21,363 nt of DNA from contig CBIFVZ010000064.1 of NCBI GenBank assembly GCA_966185765.1, forward strand, positions 1 to 21,363. Reading direction: 5' to 3'. Positions within the stretch are counted from its first letter, which is position 1. Every line of letters starts with the position of its first letter. Below the pieces are notes generated by a model, which was given only the letters and a program-made list of their open reading frames with translations, did no database searches and was not told the DNA's origin. Positions 1 through 7,000 of the stretch are shown in pieces. This DNA comes from CBIFVZ01 sp966185765. Its GTDB lineage: Bacteria > Pseudomonadota > Gammaproteobacteria > Enterobacterales > Enterobacteriaceae. Made by a program: the position numbers and the translations under genes.

Positions 1-40
1 CGTCGAACGGCTCGTTTTCACGTACTTTAATTACCGGCAT
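1..40 (-). CDS. rpsU: 30S ribosomal protein S21, N-terminal fragment
   Basis: Only the first 13 codons lie in the window; the gene continues past the left edge. Read on the minus strand the start is ATG at 40-38 and the peptide begins MPVIKVRENEPFD, which I recognise as the invariant N-terminus of bacterial ribosomal protein S21, a small-subunit protein needed for translation initiation. A purine-rich GAGAGG ribosome-binding site lies a few bases upstream. In enterobacteria rpsU heads the rpsU-dnaG-rpoD macromolecular synthesis operon and diverges from tsaD, which is the arrangement here. The identity rests on a short peptide plus the matching neighbour. Confidence 0.93.
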   Translation of the reverse strand, partial: MPVIKVRENEPFD

Positions 41-109
41 GTGCCTCTCACCTTTATTAATTCGGTTTGCCGCTGGCATGGCGCCAGCCTTGTTTCAAAA
101 TGGTGCGGA

Positions 110-139
110 ATTTTACTTCAACAGCCGCTGCTTTGTAAA
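110..139 (-). promoter_or_regulatory. Predicted sigma-70 promoter for rpsU operon
   Basis: On the minus strand TTTACA (139-134) and TAAAAT (115-110) are separated by 18 bp, each matching five of six consensus positions. Transcription would start near 103, about 60 bp before the rpsU start codon. A second minus-strand hexamer, TATACT at 198-193, could be the -10 of an upstream promoter but has no good -35. The E. coli rpsU-dnaG-rpoD operon is known to be driven by tandem promoters in this interval. The assignment here is from motif reading only. Confidence 0.55.
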
Positions 140-289
140 GCAGCAACGGAGCCTGAACCCTGCTTTTTGTCAGGCCCCGATAAGGACGAAATAGTATACA
201 CCAGCTCTGGCGCTGGAGTGAGCAAAGTTTTACTTCGCCGCGTTGCGGGCATACACTGCGCGGTATCAACAGAGGCAGAAAGTAAAACC

Positions 290-1306
290 ATGCGTGTACT
301 GGGAATAGAAACATCCTGCGACGAAACCGGCGTCGCCATCTACGACGATAAACAGGGGCTGTTAGCCAACCAGTTGTACAGTCAGGTAAAACTGCACGCC
401 GATTATGGCGGCGTAGTTCCTGAACTGGCCTCCCGCGACCACGTGCGCAAGACGGTCCCGCTGATTCAGGCGGCGTTGAAAGAAGCAAATCTTACCCACG
501 CGGATATCGACGCGGTGGCGTATACCGCAGGTCCTGGCCTGGTTGGTGCGTTACTGGTTGGGGCGACCGTTGGGCGGGCGCTGGCGTTTGCCTGGGATGT
601 GCCTGCGGTGGCGGTGCATCATATGGAAGGCCATCTGCTGGCGCCTATGCTTGAAGACAACCCGCCTGAGTTTCCGTTTGTCGCCCTACTGGTTTCCGGC
701 GGGCACACGCAGCTTATCAGCGTGACCGGCATCGGTGAGTATCAGCTACTGGGTGAATCTATTGACGATGCCGCAGGCGAAGCGTTTGATAAAACCGCCA
801 AACTGCTGGGGCTGGATTATCCGGGCGGTCCGATGCTCTCTAAAATGGCAGCCCAGGGTACGCCAGGGCGTTTTGTGTTTCCGCGCCCGATGACCGACAG
901 ACCCGGGCTTGACTTCAGCTTCTCTGGCCTGAAAACCTTTGCTGCTAACACTATTCGCAGCGGCGACAATGACGAGCAAACGCGTGCTGATATCGCCCGT
1001 GCGTTTGAAGACGCAGTGGTGGACACGCTGATGATCAAATGCAAACGTGCGTTGGACCAGACTGGCTTTAAACGTCTCGTGATGGCGGGTGGCGTGAGCG
1101 CTAACCGTACCCTGCGGGCAAAGCTTGCTGAAATGATGGCAAAACGCCGTGGTGAAGTCTTTTACGCCCGTCCTGAGTTTTGTACCGATAACGGCGCGAT
1201 GATTGCGTATGCGGGAATGGTGCGCCTTAAGGCAGGTTGCGTGACGGATTTGAGCGTGAGCGTGCGTCCGCGCTGGCCGCTGTCTGAGCTACCTGCGGCA
1301 GTGTAA
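290..1306 (+). CDS. tsaD: tRNA N6-adenosine threonylcarbamoyltransferase TsaD
   Basis: TsaD (formerly Gcp/YgjD) transfers the threonylcarbamoyl group from TC-AMP to A37 of tRNAs reading ANN codons, giving t6A, in complex with TsaB and TsaE in the cytoplasm. The open frame extends upstream to 41, but that part is intergenic sequence. The ATG at 290 gives MRVLGIETSCDETG, the family N-terminus, and a 338-residue protein against 337 in E. coli. The metal-binding HMEGH motif (His111, His115) of the ASKHA-fold Kae1/Qri7/TsaD family is intact, as are the nucleotide-binding glycine segments AGPGLVGALLVG (80-91) and LLVSGGHTQL. It is divergent from rpsU and convergent with plsY, whose stop lies about 20 bp away. 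Confidence 0.97.
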   Translation: MRVLGIETSCDETGVAIYDDKQGLLANQLYSQVKLHADYGGVVPELASRDHVRKTVPLIQAALKEANLTHADIDAVAYTAGPGLVGALLVGATVGRALAFAWDVPAVAVHHMEGHLLAPMLEDNPPEFPFVALLVSGGHTQLISVTGIGEYQLLGESIDDAAGEAFDKTAKLLGLDYPGGPMLSKMAAQGTPGRFVFPRPMTDRPGLDFSFSGLKTFAANTIRSGDNDEQTRADIARAFEDAVVDTLMIKCKRALDQTGFKRLVMAGGVSANRTLRAKLAEMMAKRRGEVFYARPEFCTDNGAMIAYAGMVRLKAGCVTDLSVSVRPRWPLSELPAAV

Positions 1307-1313
1307 TCTACGC

Positions 1314-1341
1314 GAGAGGCAAAGTGCCTACTTTGTCTCTC
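1314..1341. terminator. Hairpin between convergent tsaD and plsY
   Basis: GAGAGGCAAAG (1314-1324) can pair with CTTTGTCTCTC (1331-1341) with one G-T wobble and a six-base loop. It begins eight bases after the tsaD stop and overlaps the plsY stop, so it could mark the 3' end of both transcripts. Neither side has a convincing U-tract, so it may act as a barrier or processing structure and not as a true intrinsic terminator. Confidence 0.35.
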
Positions 1342-1960
1342 CACTTTCCTCATCGGTCGCTTTCTTGCGACGCAGTTTCTTCCAGATTTTTGTTTCCTGG
1401 CCGCGCCACAGGCGCTGAATATTATCGTGATGGCGCCAGAGAATCAGGCATGACAGCATGGCCACCGGGAAGGTGAACTGTGGCTTAAACCACCAGACAT
1501 AGAACGGGGCGATAAGTGCGCTAACGATAGCGCCAAGCGAAGAGTAGCCGCTCAGAAGCACGGTGAGCAGCCAGGTGCCCGCCATCACACCGGTAAGATC
1601 CCAGCCAATAGGCGCGATAGCACCAAATGCCGTTGCCACACCTTTACCACCGCGAAAACCAAAAAATACCGGCCAGATATGGCCCAGACAGGCAGCAATC
1701 GCAATAAGCCCGAGCCAGAACGGCGTGACGCCCAGCGCCCATGCAGCCCATACCGGCAACATGCCCTTCAGTACGTCGAAAATGAGCACCGCTACGGCTG
1801 CGCCTTTACCGCCGATGCGCAAGACATTGGTGGCACCGGGATTACGTGAACCGCTCTCCCGTGGGTCTGGCAAACCGGCAAGGCGGCAAACCAGAATGGC
1901 GCTGGAAACAGAGCCGCAAAGGTACGCGAGGATAATCATCACAGGCGCGATTGCACTCAT
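1328..1960 (-). CDS. plsY: Glycerol-3-phosphate acyltransferase PlsY
   Basis: PlsY moves the acyl group from acyl-phosphate (made by PlsX) to position 1 of glycerol-3-phosphate, the first committed step of phospholipid synthesis, at the inner membrane. The 210-residue protein (E. coli 205) has the expected hydrophobic segments and the three family motifs: GSRNPGATN near residue 38, the GHIWPVFFGFRGGKGVAT segment with its GGKGVAT loop near the middle, and the C-terminal RHHDNIQRL. The first motif carries Arg where E. coli has Gly (GSGN). As I recall, other gammaproteobacteria also vary at this position, so loss of function is not implied. The C-terminal tail is Lys/Glu rich and cytoplasmic. 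It is divergent from folB. Confidence 0.96.
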   Translation of the reverse strand: MSAIAPVMIILAYLCGSVSSAILVCRLAGLPDPRESGSRNPGATNVLRIGGKGAAVAVLIFDVLKGMLPVWAAWALGVTPFWLGLIAIAACLGHIWPVFFGFRGGKGVATAFGAIAPIGWDLTGVMAGTWLLTVLLSGYSSLGAIVSALIAPFYVWWFKPQFTFPVAMLSCLILWRHHDNIQRLWRGQETKIWKKLRRKKATDEESGETK

Positions 1961-2169
1961 AACGCTGTTCCGTTGTGAAAATGTCGTGTAATTTTCTGCA
2001 TCAAAGGATAATACGCATATTTACTGGCAAGTGGTATCCCCAGACTGACTTGCGAAAAGCAGCGTTGAACTGCCGTTTATTTGTTTATACGAGCAAAACC
2101 GCGCGTTAGCCAGTGTAGATAACGTTGTTCCAGACTAAACCAGGTACACATAAAAACAGGTAAATTGTG

Positions 2170-2532
2170 ATGGATATTGTATTTATTGAGCAGCTCTCGG
2201 TCATCACCACCATCGGTGTTTATGACTGGGAACAGACTATTGAACAGAAACTGGTGTTCGATATCGAAATGGGTTGGAACAACCGCGCTGCCGCCATGAG
2301 CGATAACGTTAACGACTGCCTGAGCTATGCCGACGTATGTGACGCGATTGTCGCACATGTTGAAGGTGGGCGTTTTGCGCTGGTCGAGCGTGTGGCAGAA
2401 GAAGTGGCTGCGCTGTTACAAAACCGTTTTCGCTCGCCGTGGGTACGTATCAAAGTCAGCAAACCCGGCGCCGTAGCTCGTGCGGCAAGCGTAGGCGTTA
2501 TCATTGAACGTGGCAATTTTCCGAAAGCATAA
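2170..2532 (+). CDS. folB: Dihydroneopterin aldolase FolB
   Basis: FolB cleaves 7,8-dihydroneopterin to 6-hydroxymethyl-7,8-dihydropterin and glycolaldehyde (it also epimerises the substrate), feeding folate synthesis in the cytoplasm. The 120-residue product (E. coli 122) begins MDIVFIEQLSVITTIGVYDWE, matching E. coli. Catalytic-type residues Glu73 (in ALVERVAEE) and Lys98 (in IKVSKPGA) are present. A GTG codon directly before the ATG at 2170 could be read as an in-frame start, but the ATG matches the family N-terminus and sits after an AGG ribosome-binding site. The C-terminus (RGNFPKA) is slightly shorter than in E. coli. A small terminator follows before uppP. Confidence 0.96.
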   Translation: MDIVFIEQLSVITTIGVYDWEQTIEQKLVFDIEMGWNNRAAAMSDNVNDCLSYADVCDAIVAHVEGGRFALVERVAEEVAALLQNRFRSPWVRIKVSKPGAVARAASVGVIIERGNFPKA

Positions 2533-2593
2533 AAATAACCGCGCGTAGGTTAAACCAAACGCGGTATGCCGGGTCATACTGCGTGAACATTTC

Positions 2594-2612
2594 CGGCCTG
2601 TGGGCCGTTTTT
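2594..2612 (+). terminator. Short intrinsic terminator after folB
   Basis: CGGCC (2594-2598) pairs with GGCCG (2603-2607) around a four-base TGTG loop, followed by five Ts. It is a compact GC stem with a U-tract between folB and uppP, probably limiting read-through. The stem is short, so termination may be partial. Confidence 0.5.
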
Positions 2613-2640
2613 CCTTTAAGGATTTCAGAGGGTTTTTTTG

Positions 2641-3459
2641 ATGGGTGATGTGCATTCACTGGTGATAGCCGCCATTCTTGGGGTTGTCGAGGGACTGACC
2701 GAGTTCCTGCCCGTATCCAGCACCGGACATATGATTATTGTTGGGCACTTGCTGGGGTTTGAGGGGGATACGGCAGAAACATTCGAAGTGGTGATTCAGC
2801 TTGGCTCCATTCTCGCTGTGGTGGTGATGTTCTGGCGTCGTCTGTTTGGCCTGATCGGCATTCATTTTGGGCCGAAGCCACATGAGGGCGAAGGGACCGG
2901 GCGACTGTCGCTGATTCATATCCTGCTTGGCATGATCCCGGCAGTGGTACTGGGACTTATTTTTCACAATACCATTAAGTCGCTGTTTAACCCGGTAAAC
3001 GTGATGTATGCGCTGGTAGTGGGCGGCTTACTGTTGATTGCGGCCGAGTGCTTCAAGCCTAAAGAGCCACGTGCCGTTGGCGTTGACGATATGACGTATC
3101 GTCAGGCGTTTATGATTGGCTGTTTTCAGTGTCTGGCGCTGTGGCCGGGCTTTTCACGCTCCGGTGCCACCATTTCCGGCGGTATGCTGATGGGGGTGAG
3201 CCGCTATGCGGCCTCAGAGTTCTCATTTCTGCTGGCTGTGCCGATGATGATGGGCGCAACCGCGCTGGATATTTATAAAAGCTGGGGATTCCTGACCCTG
3301 GCTGACCTGCCGATGTTTGCGGTGGGATTTGTCACCGCTTTTATCGTTGCGTTAATTGCTATCAAGACCTTCCTGCAATTGATTAAGCGTATCTCTTTTA
3401 TCCCGTTTGCTATCTATCGCTTTATTGTGGCGGCAGCGGTGTACGTGGTGTTCTTCTGA
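2641..3459 (+). CDS. uppP: Undecaprenyl-diphosphatase UppP (BacA)
   Basis: UppP removes a phosphate from undecaprenyl pyrophosphate so that the lipid carrier for peptidoglycan and other envelope polymers can be reused; extra copies give bacitracin resistance. It is a polytopic inner-membrane protein. The ATG at 2641 gives 272 residues starting MGDVHSLVIAA, parallel to E. coli MSDMHSLLIAA; a TTG just upstream is also in frame but less likely. The EGLTEFLPVSSTGH motif carries Glu17, Glu21, Ser27 and His30, and the second motif PGFSRSGATISGG carries the catalytic Arg at about residue 173. A purine-rich ribosome-binding region (AAGGATTTCAGAGGG) precedes it. It is convergent with cca, with stops 12 bp apart. 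Confidence 0.97.
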   Translation: MGDVHSLVIAAILGVVEGLTEFLPVSSTGHMIIVGHLLGFEGDTAETFEVVIQLGSILAVVVMFWRRLFGLIGIHFGPKPHEGEGTGRLSLIHILLGMIPAVVLGLIFHNTIKSLFNPVNVMYALVVGGLLLIAAECFKPKEPRAVGVDDMTYRQAFMIGCFQCLALWPGFSRSGATISGGMLMGVSRYAASEFSFLLAVPMMMGATALDIYKSWGFLTLADLPMFAVGFVTAFIVALIAIKTFLQLIKRISFIPFAIYRFIVAAAVYVVFF

Positions 3460-3465
3460 CACCTA

Positions 3466-3493
3466 TTGCCCTCAGCTTTTGGGCTGAGGGCAA
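3466..3493. terminator. Hairpin at convergent uppP/cca ends
   Basis: TTGCCCTCAGC (3466-3476) and GCTGAGGGCAA (3483-3493) form an 11-bp perfect stem with a six-base loop. It starts seven bases after the uppP stop, and the right arm encodes the last codons of cca. It probably protects or ends the uppP transcript, but there is no clear T-run on either side, so intrinsic termination is uncertain. Confidence 0.45.
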
Positions 3494-4713
3494 GCCTGCG
3501 ATTTCCAGTGCGCAACGGCCTTAACACGCCTGCGCGTCAACTCTTCACGAATTTCCACACCTTTAAAACCCAGCGCGACCACCTCTTTCGTCGACACGCT
3601 CTGTGCGACCTGCCAGGCGTCGCGCAGCAGTTGGCCCTGCGGATAATCGCTTGCTTCAAAACCGGTACGCCCGCGTGCGTCTGCCTCGCTGGTTAAGGCG
3701 AGTTGCTCCACGCGCTGTGGTTTACGCCAGGCATCGAGGGAATCAAACAGTCTTACCAGCGTTTCAGGGCGCAGGATGGGCAGGGTATGAATCAGGTCGT
3801 GGAATTCAGCCACCAGTTTTGCCAAATCGCGAATCTCATTGGGCACCCGCAGGCGTTGGCACAGCTGCTCAACCAGTTTTACGCCCGCCGGGCCGTGGCC
3901 GTGATGGCGTGGCCACAGATGCTTTGGCGTAAGCCCTTTACCGAGATCGTGAGTGAGTGCTGAAAAACGCACGTCCACATCCGGGCTGAGTTGTGCCGCT
4001 ATGGTGAGCGTCATTAACGTATGTACGCCGGTGTCAATTTCCGGGTGCCACTTCTCGGGGGCGGGCACACCAAACAACGCGTCTAACTCCGGGAACAGCA
4101 CAGCCAGTGCACCGCAGTCACGCAGTACCTGGAAATACACCTGCGGATTACGGGCGCTAAGGGCGTTTTCCGTTTCTTTCCACACGCGCTCGGGCGTCAG
4201 GTGCGCCAGCTCACCACGTGCGGCCATCTCGCGCATCAGCGACAGGGTGTCGTCGGCAATACGGAAATTGAGATGCGCGTAGCGAGCGGCAAAGCGCGCC
4301 ACGCGCAGTACGCGCAGCGGATCCTCGTTAAATGCGGGAGAGACGTGGCGCAGAATGCGGCGTTCCAGATCCTCGCGTCCGCCCCAGGGATCGACGTAGC
4401 CGCCGTTCTCATCAAGGGCGATAGCGTTAATGGTCAGATCACGGCGCTGTAAGTCTTGCTCCAGTGTGACGTCCGGGTCGGCGTGGCAGACAAAACCGGT
4501 GTAACCGTGGCCAGATTTACGCTCCGTGCGCGCCAGTGCGTATTCTTCATGGCTCTCTGGATGGAGAAACACGGGGAAATCGCGGCCGACCTGTTGATAG
4601 CCGTCCTCCAGCATTTGCTGCGGTGTGGCGCCCACCACTACCCAGTCTTTATCTTTAACCGGCAGACCTAACAACCCGTCTCTGACTGCACCGCCGACCA
4701 GATAAATCTTCAC
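3472..4713 (-). CDS. cca: Multifunctional CCA-adding tRNA nucleotidyltransferase
   Basis: Cca adds or repairs the 3'-CCA end of tRNAs. The enterobacterial protein also has a C-terminal HD domain with 2',3'-cyclic phosphodiesterase, phosphatase and 2'-nucleotidase activity. The frame is open upstream to 4797, but the family N-terminus KIYLVGGAVRD begins at a GTG codon (4713-4711) preceded by AAGGAGAA seven bases away, so I place the start there, giving 413 residues (E. coli 412). Visible are the GG(A/V)VRD loop, the catalytic DxD (Asp21, Asp23), the RRDLTINAIA segment (90-99), and the HD pair His255-Asp256. It lies downstream of ygiM on the same strand, separated by about 105 bp with a hairpin. 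Confidence 0.97.
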   Translation of the reverse strand: MKIYLVGGAVRDGLLGLPVKDKDWVVVGATPQQMLEDGYQQVGRDFPVFLHPESHEEYALARTERKSGHGYTGFVCHADPDVTLEQDLQRRDLTINAIALDENGGYVDPWGGREDLERRILRHVSPAFNEDPLRVLRVARFAARYAHLNFRIADDTLSLMREMAARGELAHLTPERVWKETENALSARNPQVYFQVLRDCGALAVLFPELDALFGVPAPEKWHPEIDTGVHTLMTLTIAAQLSPDVDVRFSALTHDLGKGLTPKHLWPRHHGHGPAGVKLVEQLCQRLRVPNEIRDLAKLVAEFHDLIHTLPILRPETLVRLFDSLDAWRKPQRVEQLALTSEADARGRTGFEASDYPQGQLLRDAWQVAQSVSTKEVVALGFKGVEIREELTRRRVKAVAHWKSQACPQPKS

Positions 4714-4787
4714 CCTGCGTTTCTCCTTGAACTGTCGATAAGCGGGGAATAATACGTAAGTGTAGAGGAGAAGGCTAAGGAAAGGTG

Positions 4788-4808
4788 CGGGCGGCATGCT
4801 GCCGCCCG
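4788..4808 (-). terminator. GC-rich hairpin after ygiM
   Basis: CGGGCGGCA (4788-4796) and TGCCGCCCG (4800-4808) form a 9-bp stem with a three-base loop, 10 bases beyond the ygiM stop on the minus strand. The following minus-strand sequence is only weakly T-rich (GCACCTTTCC), so it may attenuate and not fully stop transcription into cca. Confidence 0.5.
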
Positions 4809-4818
4809 GTTAATGCGA

Positions 4819-5433
4819 TTAGTTCATCCAGCGGTCTTTACGCTTGCGGCTTGGCAGCATATAAGGCAGCAGCAGGCCGAGCAGCAAACCCACGCCAGCT
4901 ACACCACCGCCGTACATAAACCACTGCATGATGATGTTGCGCTGTTTGTCGTCAAGCTGGATATTGGCGGCATTCACTTTCTTTTGCGCGACCACCAGCT
5001 GGTTTTTTAGCTGCTGATTTTCCTGCTTAAGACCGTTAATAACACTGTCGCTCTCGGCCACTTTTTTCTGCATCTCAGCGGTGCGCTGGTTCCAGGTAGT
5101 GTCGATATTGTTGAGCTTGTCGGTCAGGGTCTTGACCTGGTTTTCAAGATCCGGCACGCGGGTACGCAGACTGGGCGTGTTTTTCAGATCGCTCAGTTGA
5201 ATCCAGGCGACACGGCCGTTGCTGTCGCGCACCTGGCCGTATTTGCCGTTGCTTTGTATAAGCGCGACTTCTTCACCGGCTTTAATTGTACCGGCCAGGC
5301 GGTAGTTATCTCCCGGTCCGCTGCGCACCCAGGTGGTTAATTCGTCAGAAACGTAACGTTTTTCGTCCGCATGAGCCACTGCGGTAACGCTAAGAGAAAG
5401 TAAAGCAAAGCTAATCAGGCGTAATTTCTGCAT
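4819..5433 (-). CDS. ygiM: SH3b-domain membrane protein YgiM (TIGR04211 type)
   Basis: The 204-residue protein matches E. coli YgiM (HtrG), whose precise function is not established. The sequence shows an N-terminal signal peptide of about 22 residues ending AHA, a bacterial SH3-like domain (about 25-90, with the TWVRSGPGDNYRLAG core), a coiled-coil stretch (about 95-165, rich in Gln, Lys and Leu heptads), one hydrophobic transmembrane segment (WFMYGGGVAGVGLLLG and following residues) and a basic cytoplasmic tail, RKRKDRWMN. This predicts a periplasmic SH3b/coiled-coil region anchored in the inner membrane. The ribosome-binding site ahead of the ATG at 5433 is weak. It is divergent from ygiF and upstream of cca. 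Confidence 0.93.
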   Translation of the reverse strand: MQKLRLISFALLSLSVTAVAHADEKRYVSDELTTWVRSGPGDNYRLAGTIKAGEEVALIQSNGKYGQVRDSNGRVAWIQLSDLKNTPSLRTRVPDLENQVKTLTDKLNNIDTTWNQRTAEMQKKVAESDSVINGLKQENQQLKNQLVVAQKKVNAANIQLDDKQRNIIMQWFMYGGGVAGVGLLLGLLLPYMLPSRKRKDRWMN

Positions 5434-5569
5434 CAGAATGTCGTTATTGTCATCATTAAGCGTGGAACAGTAATGTGGAACCAGTCTGACGAGCCGACTG
5501 ATAAACCTGAATGAGAATTATCCAGGTGTAGTCTTATCCCCGCTGGTGCCACTGCTTGCGGTTTTGAGC

Positions 5570-5601
5570 CGTCAAATTGCTCATGACATGGCAATTTGAC
5601 G
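5570..5601. repeat. 11-bp perfect inverted repeat in ygiF promoter
   Basis: CGTCAAATTGC (5570-5580) and GCAATTTGACG (5591-5601) are exact reverse complements separated by 10 bp. The repeat overlaps the -35 and spacer of the predicted ygiF promoter, a position typical of repressor operators. It could equally be a hairpin in a ygiM leader read on the minus strand. I do not recognise the motif as the site of a known regulator. Confidence 0.6.
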
Positions 5602-5612
5602 CAAAATATTAT
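5583..5612 (+). promoter_or_regulatory. Predicted sigma-70 promoter for ygiF
   Basis: ATGACA (5583-5588) and TATTAT (5607-5612), each five of six consensus matches, are spaced 18 bp apart. Transcription would start near 5619, about 67 bp upstream of the ygiF ATG. An inverted repeat overlaps the upstream half. Prediction by motif only. Confidence 0.45.
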
Positions 5613-5685
5613 CTACTGACACACATTCGTTTCGTAAGTTCGCGGAATTTGTCACAGCCCGCTTTATCACGGTAAAAAACAGAAC

Positions 5686-6981
5686 ATGTCTCAAGAAATC
5701 GAACTAAAATTTCTCGTTCATCCGAGCGCGCCAGATGCGCTTCGCACGGTACTCAATACACTACCGGGCGATCATACCATCCCATGCAAGCTGCTCAACA
5801 TCTATTATGAAACGCCTGATATGCAATTGCGTCGTCAGGACATGGGTTTACGCATTCGCGGTGTTGATGGCCGTTACGAAATGACGATGAAAACGGCAGG
5901 CACGACGGTGGGCGGTTTACATCAGCGCCCTGAATATAATGTGGAACTTTCTGAACCTGAGCTGGCGTTGTCGCGTTTTCCGCAGGATATGTGGCCCGAG
6001 GGCATGGATGTGGCAGCCCTGGAGTCGCAGTTGGCACCGTTATTTCGTACGGATTTCGAAAGAGAGAAGTGGGTAGTTACTTACGGCGAAAGCCGTATCG
6101 AAATTGCGCTGGATCAGGGCGAAATACACAGCGGTGAGTTCAGCGAGCCGCTCTGTGAGCTGGAGCTTGAACTGCTGGAAGGACGGGTGGAAGATGTGCT
6201 GGGTCTGGCGCGTGAGCACCTGCTGCGTGACGGCCTGCGCCAGGGCAGCCTGAGCAAAGCCGCGCGTGGTTATCATCTGGCGCGAGGTAACGCACCGCGT
6301 GAGCTTAAGCCGCTTGGCGTACTGGAAACCGCGCCAAAAGCGACGCTGGAACAGGGATTAAGCGGCGCGCTGGAGTTGGCACTGGCACACTGGCAATATC
6401 ATGAAGAACTGTGGGTGCGCGGTGTGCCTGGCGCGCAGGCACAGGTGGCCGAAGCCGTGGCGCTGGTACGCCATACGCTGGCACTTTTCGGCGGCGTGAT
6501 TCCCAGAAAGGCGAGCACTCACTTACGTGAGCAGTTAAGCCAGCTTACGGATGCTTTGCCAGGTGCTACCGATGCACTGGCCTGGAGCGCGCTGAGCGGC
6601 AACGCCAAACTTACCCTCACTGACTGGATGGTTACGTGCGGCTGGTTGGCGTTTCTTGACGACGCCGCACGCAGCAAACTGGCCGGTTCACTCAAACGGT
6701 TTGCCGACACACACCTTTCACGTGCATCAGCCGAACTCAAAGAGGCCTTCCGCCAGCCGCTGACCGGGCGCTACGCCGGGCAATTACCGCGCCTTGAGCG
6801 CATTATCCATACCGCCTGCGTGTTGTCTGGTTTTTACCCGCGTGGCGAACGCCAGGCCTGGATAGATGGCTGGCAGGCGCTCAGACGCGCTATTAGTGCA
6901 AACCTTATTCATGAGATTGAGCCGCTGCGTAAGCAGGCGCTCAGCGTCGCGCCGTTCTGGCGTCACAGCGGGCAACACTAA
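5686..6981 (+). CDS. ygiF: Inorganic triphosphatase YgiF (CYTH-CHAD)
   Basis: YgiF hydrolyses inorganic tripolyphosphate in the cytoplasm. The 431-residue protein (E. coli 433) starts MSQEIELKFLV, giving the signature ExExK of CYTH phosphatases (Glu4, Glu6, Lys8). Further CYTH strands with paired acidic and basic residues follow (RRQDMGLRIRG, YEMTMKTAG, ELELELLEG). The C-terminal half (about 215-431) is the alpha-helical, histidine- and arginine-containing CHAD domain associated with polyphosphate binding. It is upstream of glnE with only 19 bp between stop and start, so the two are probably co-transcribed as in E. coli. Confidence 0.95.
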   Translation: MSQEIELKFLVHPSAPDALRTVLNTLPGDHTIPCKLLNIYYETPDMQLRRQDMGLRIRGVDGRYEMTMKTAGTTVGGLHQRPEYNVELSEPELALSRFPQDMWPEGMDVAALESQLAPLFRTDFEREKWVVTYGESRIEIALDQGEIHSGEFSEPLCELELELLEGRVEDVLGLAREHLLRDGLRQGSLSKAARGYHLARGNAPRELKPLGVLETAPKATLEQGLSGALELALAHWQYHEELWVRGVPGAQAQVAEAVALVRHTLALFGGVIPRKASTHLREQLSQLTDALPGATDALAWSALSGNAKLTLTDWMVTCGWLAFLDDAARSKLAGSLKRFADTHLSRASAELKEAFRQPLTGRYAGQLPRLERIIHTACVLSGFYPRGERQAWIDGWQALRRAISANLIHEIEPLRKQALSVAPFWRHSGQH

Positions 6982-7000
6982 GTCTGACAAGGATGAGCCA

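Noticed and set aside
41..289. N-terminal extension of tsaD.
   Set aside because: The frame happens to be open, but this region is the rpsU/tsaD promoter interval, and the family N-terminus MRVLGIETSCDETG starts at 290.
57..488. A 143-codon minus-strand frame spanning the rpsU leader and the start of tsaD.
   Set aside because: Arg/Pro-rich shadow translation overlapping conserved tsaD codons and promoter sequence.
4714..4797. 28-residue N-terminal extension of Cca from an upstream ATG.
   Set aside because: The conserved start KIYLVGGAVRD follows a GTG with a good AAGGAGAA site; the extension has no family counterpart.
5511..5525. Possible Fur site (AATGAGAATTATCC) in the ygiM/ygiF region.
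   Set aside because: Only one half of the site matches; the other half (AGGTG) does not.
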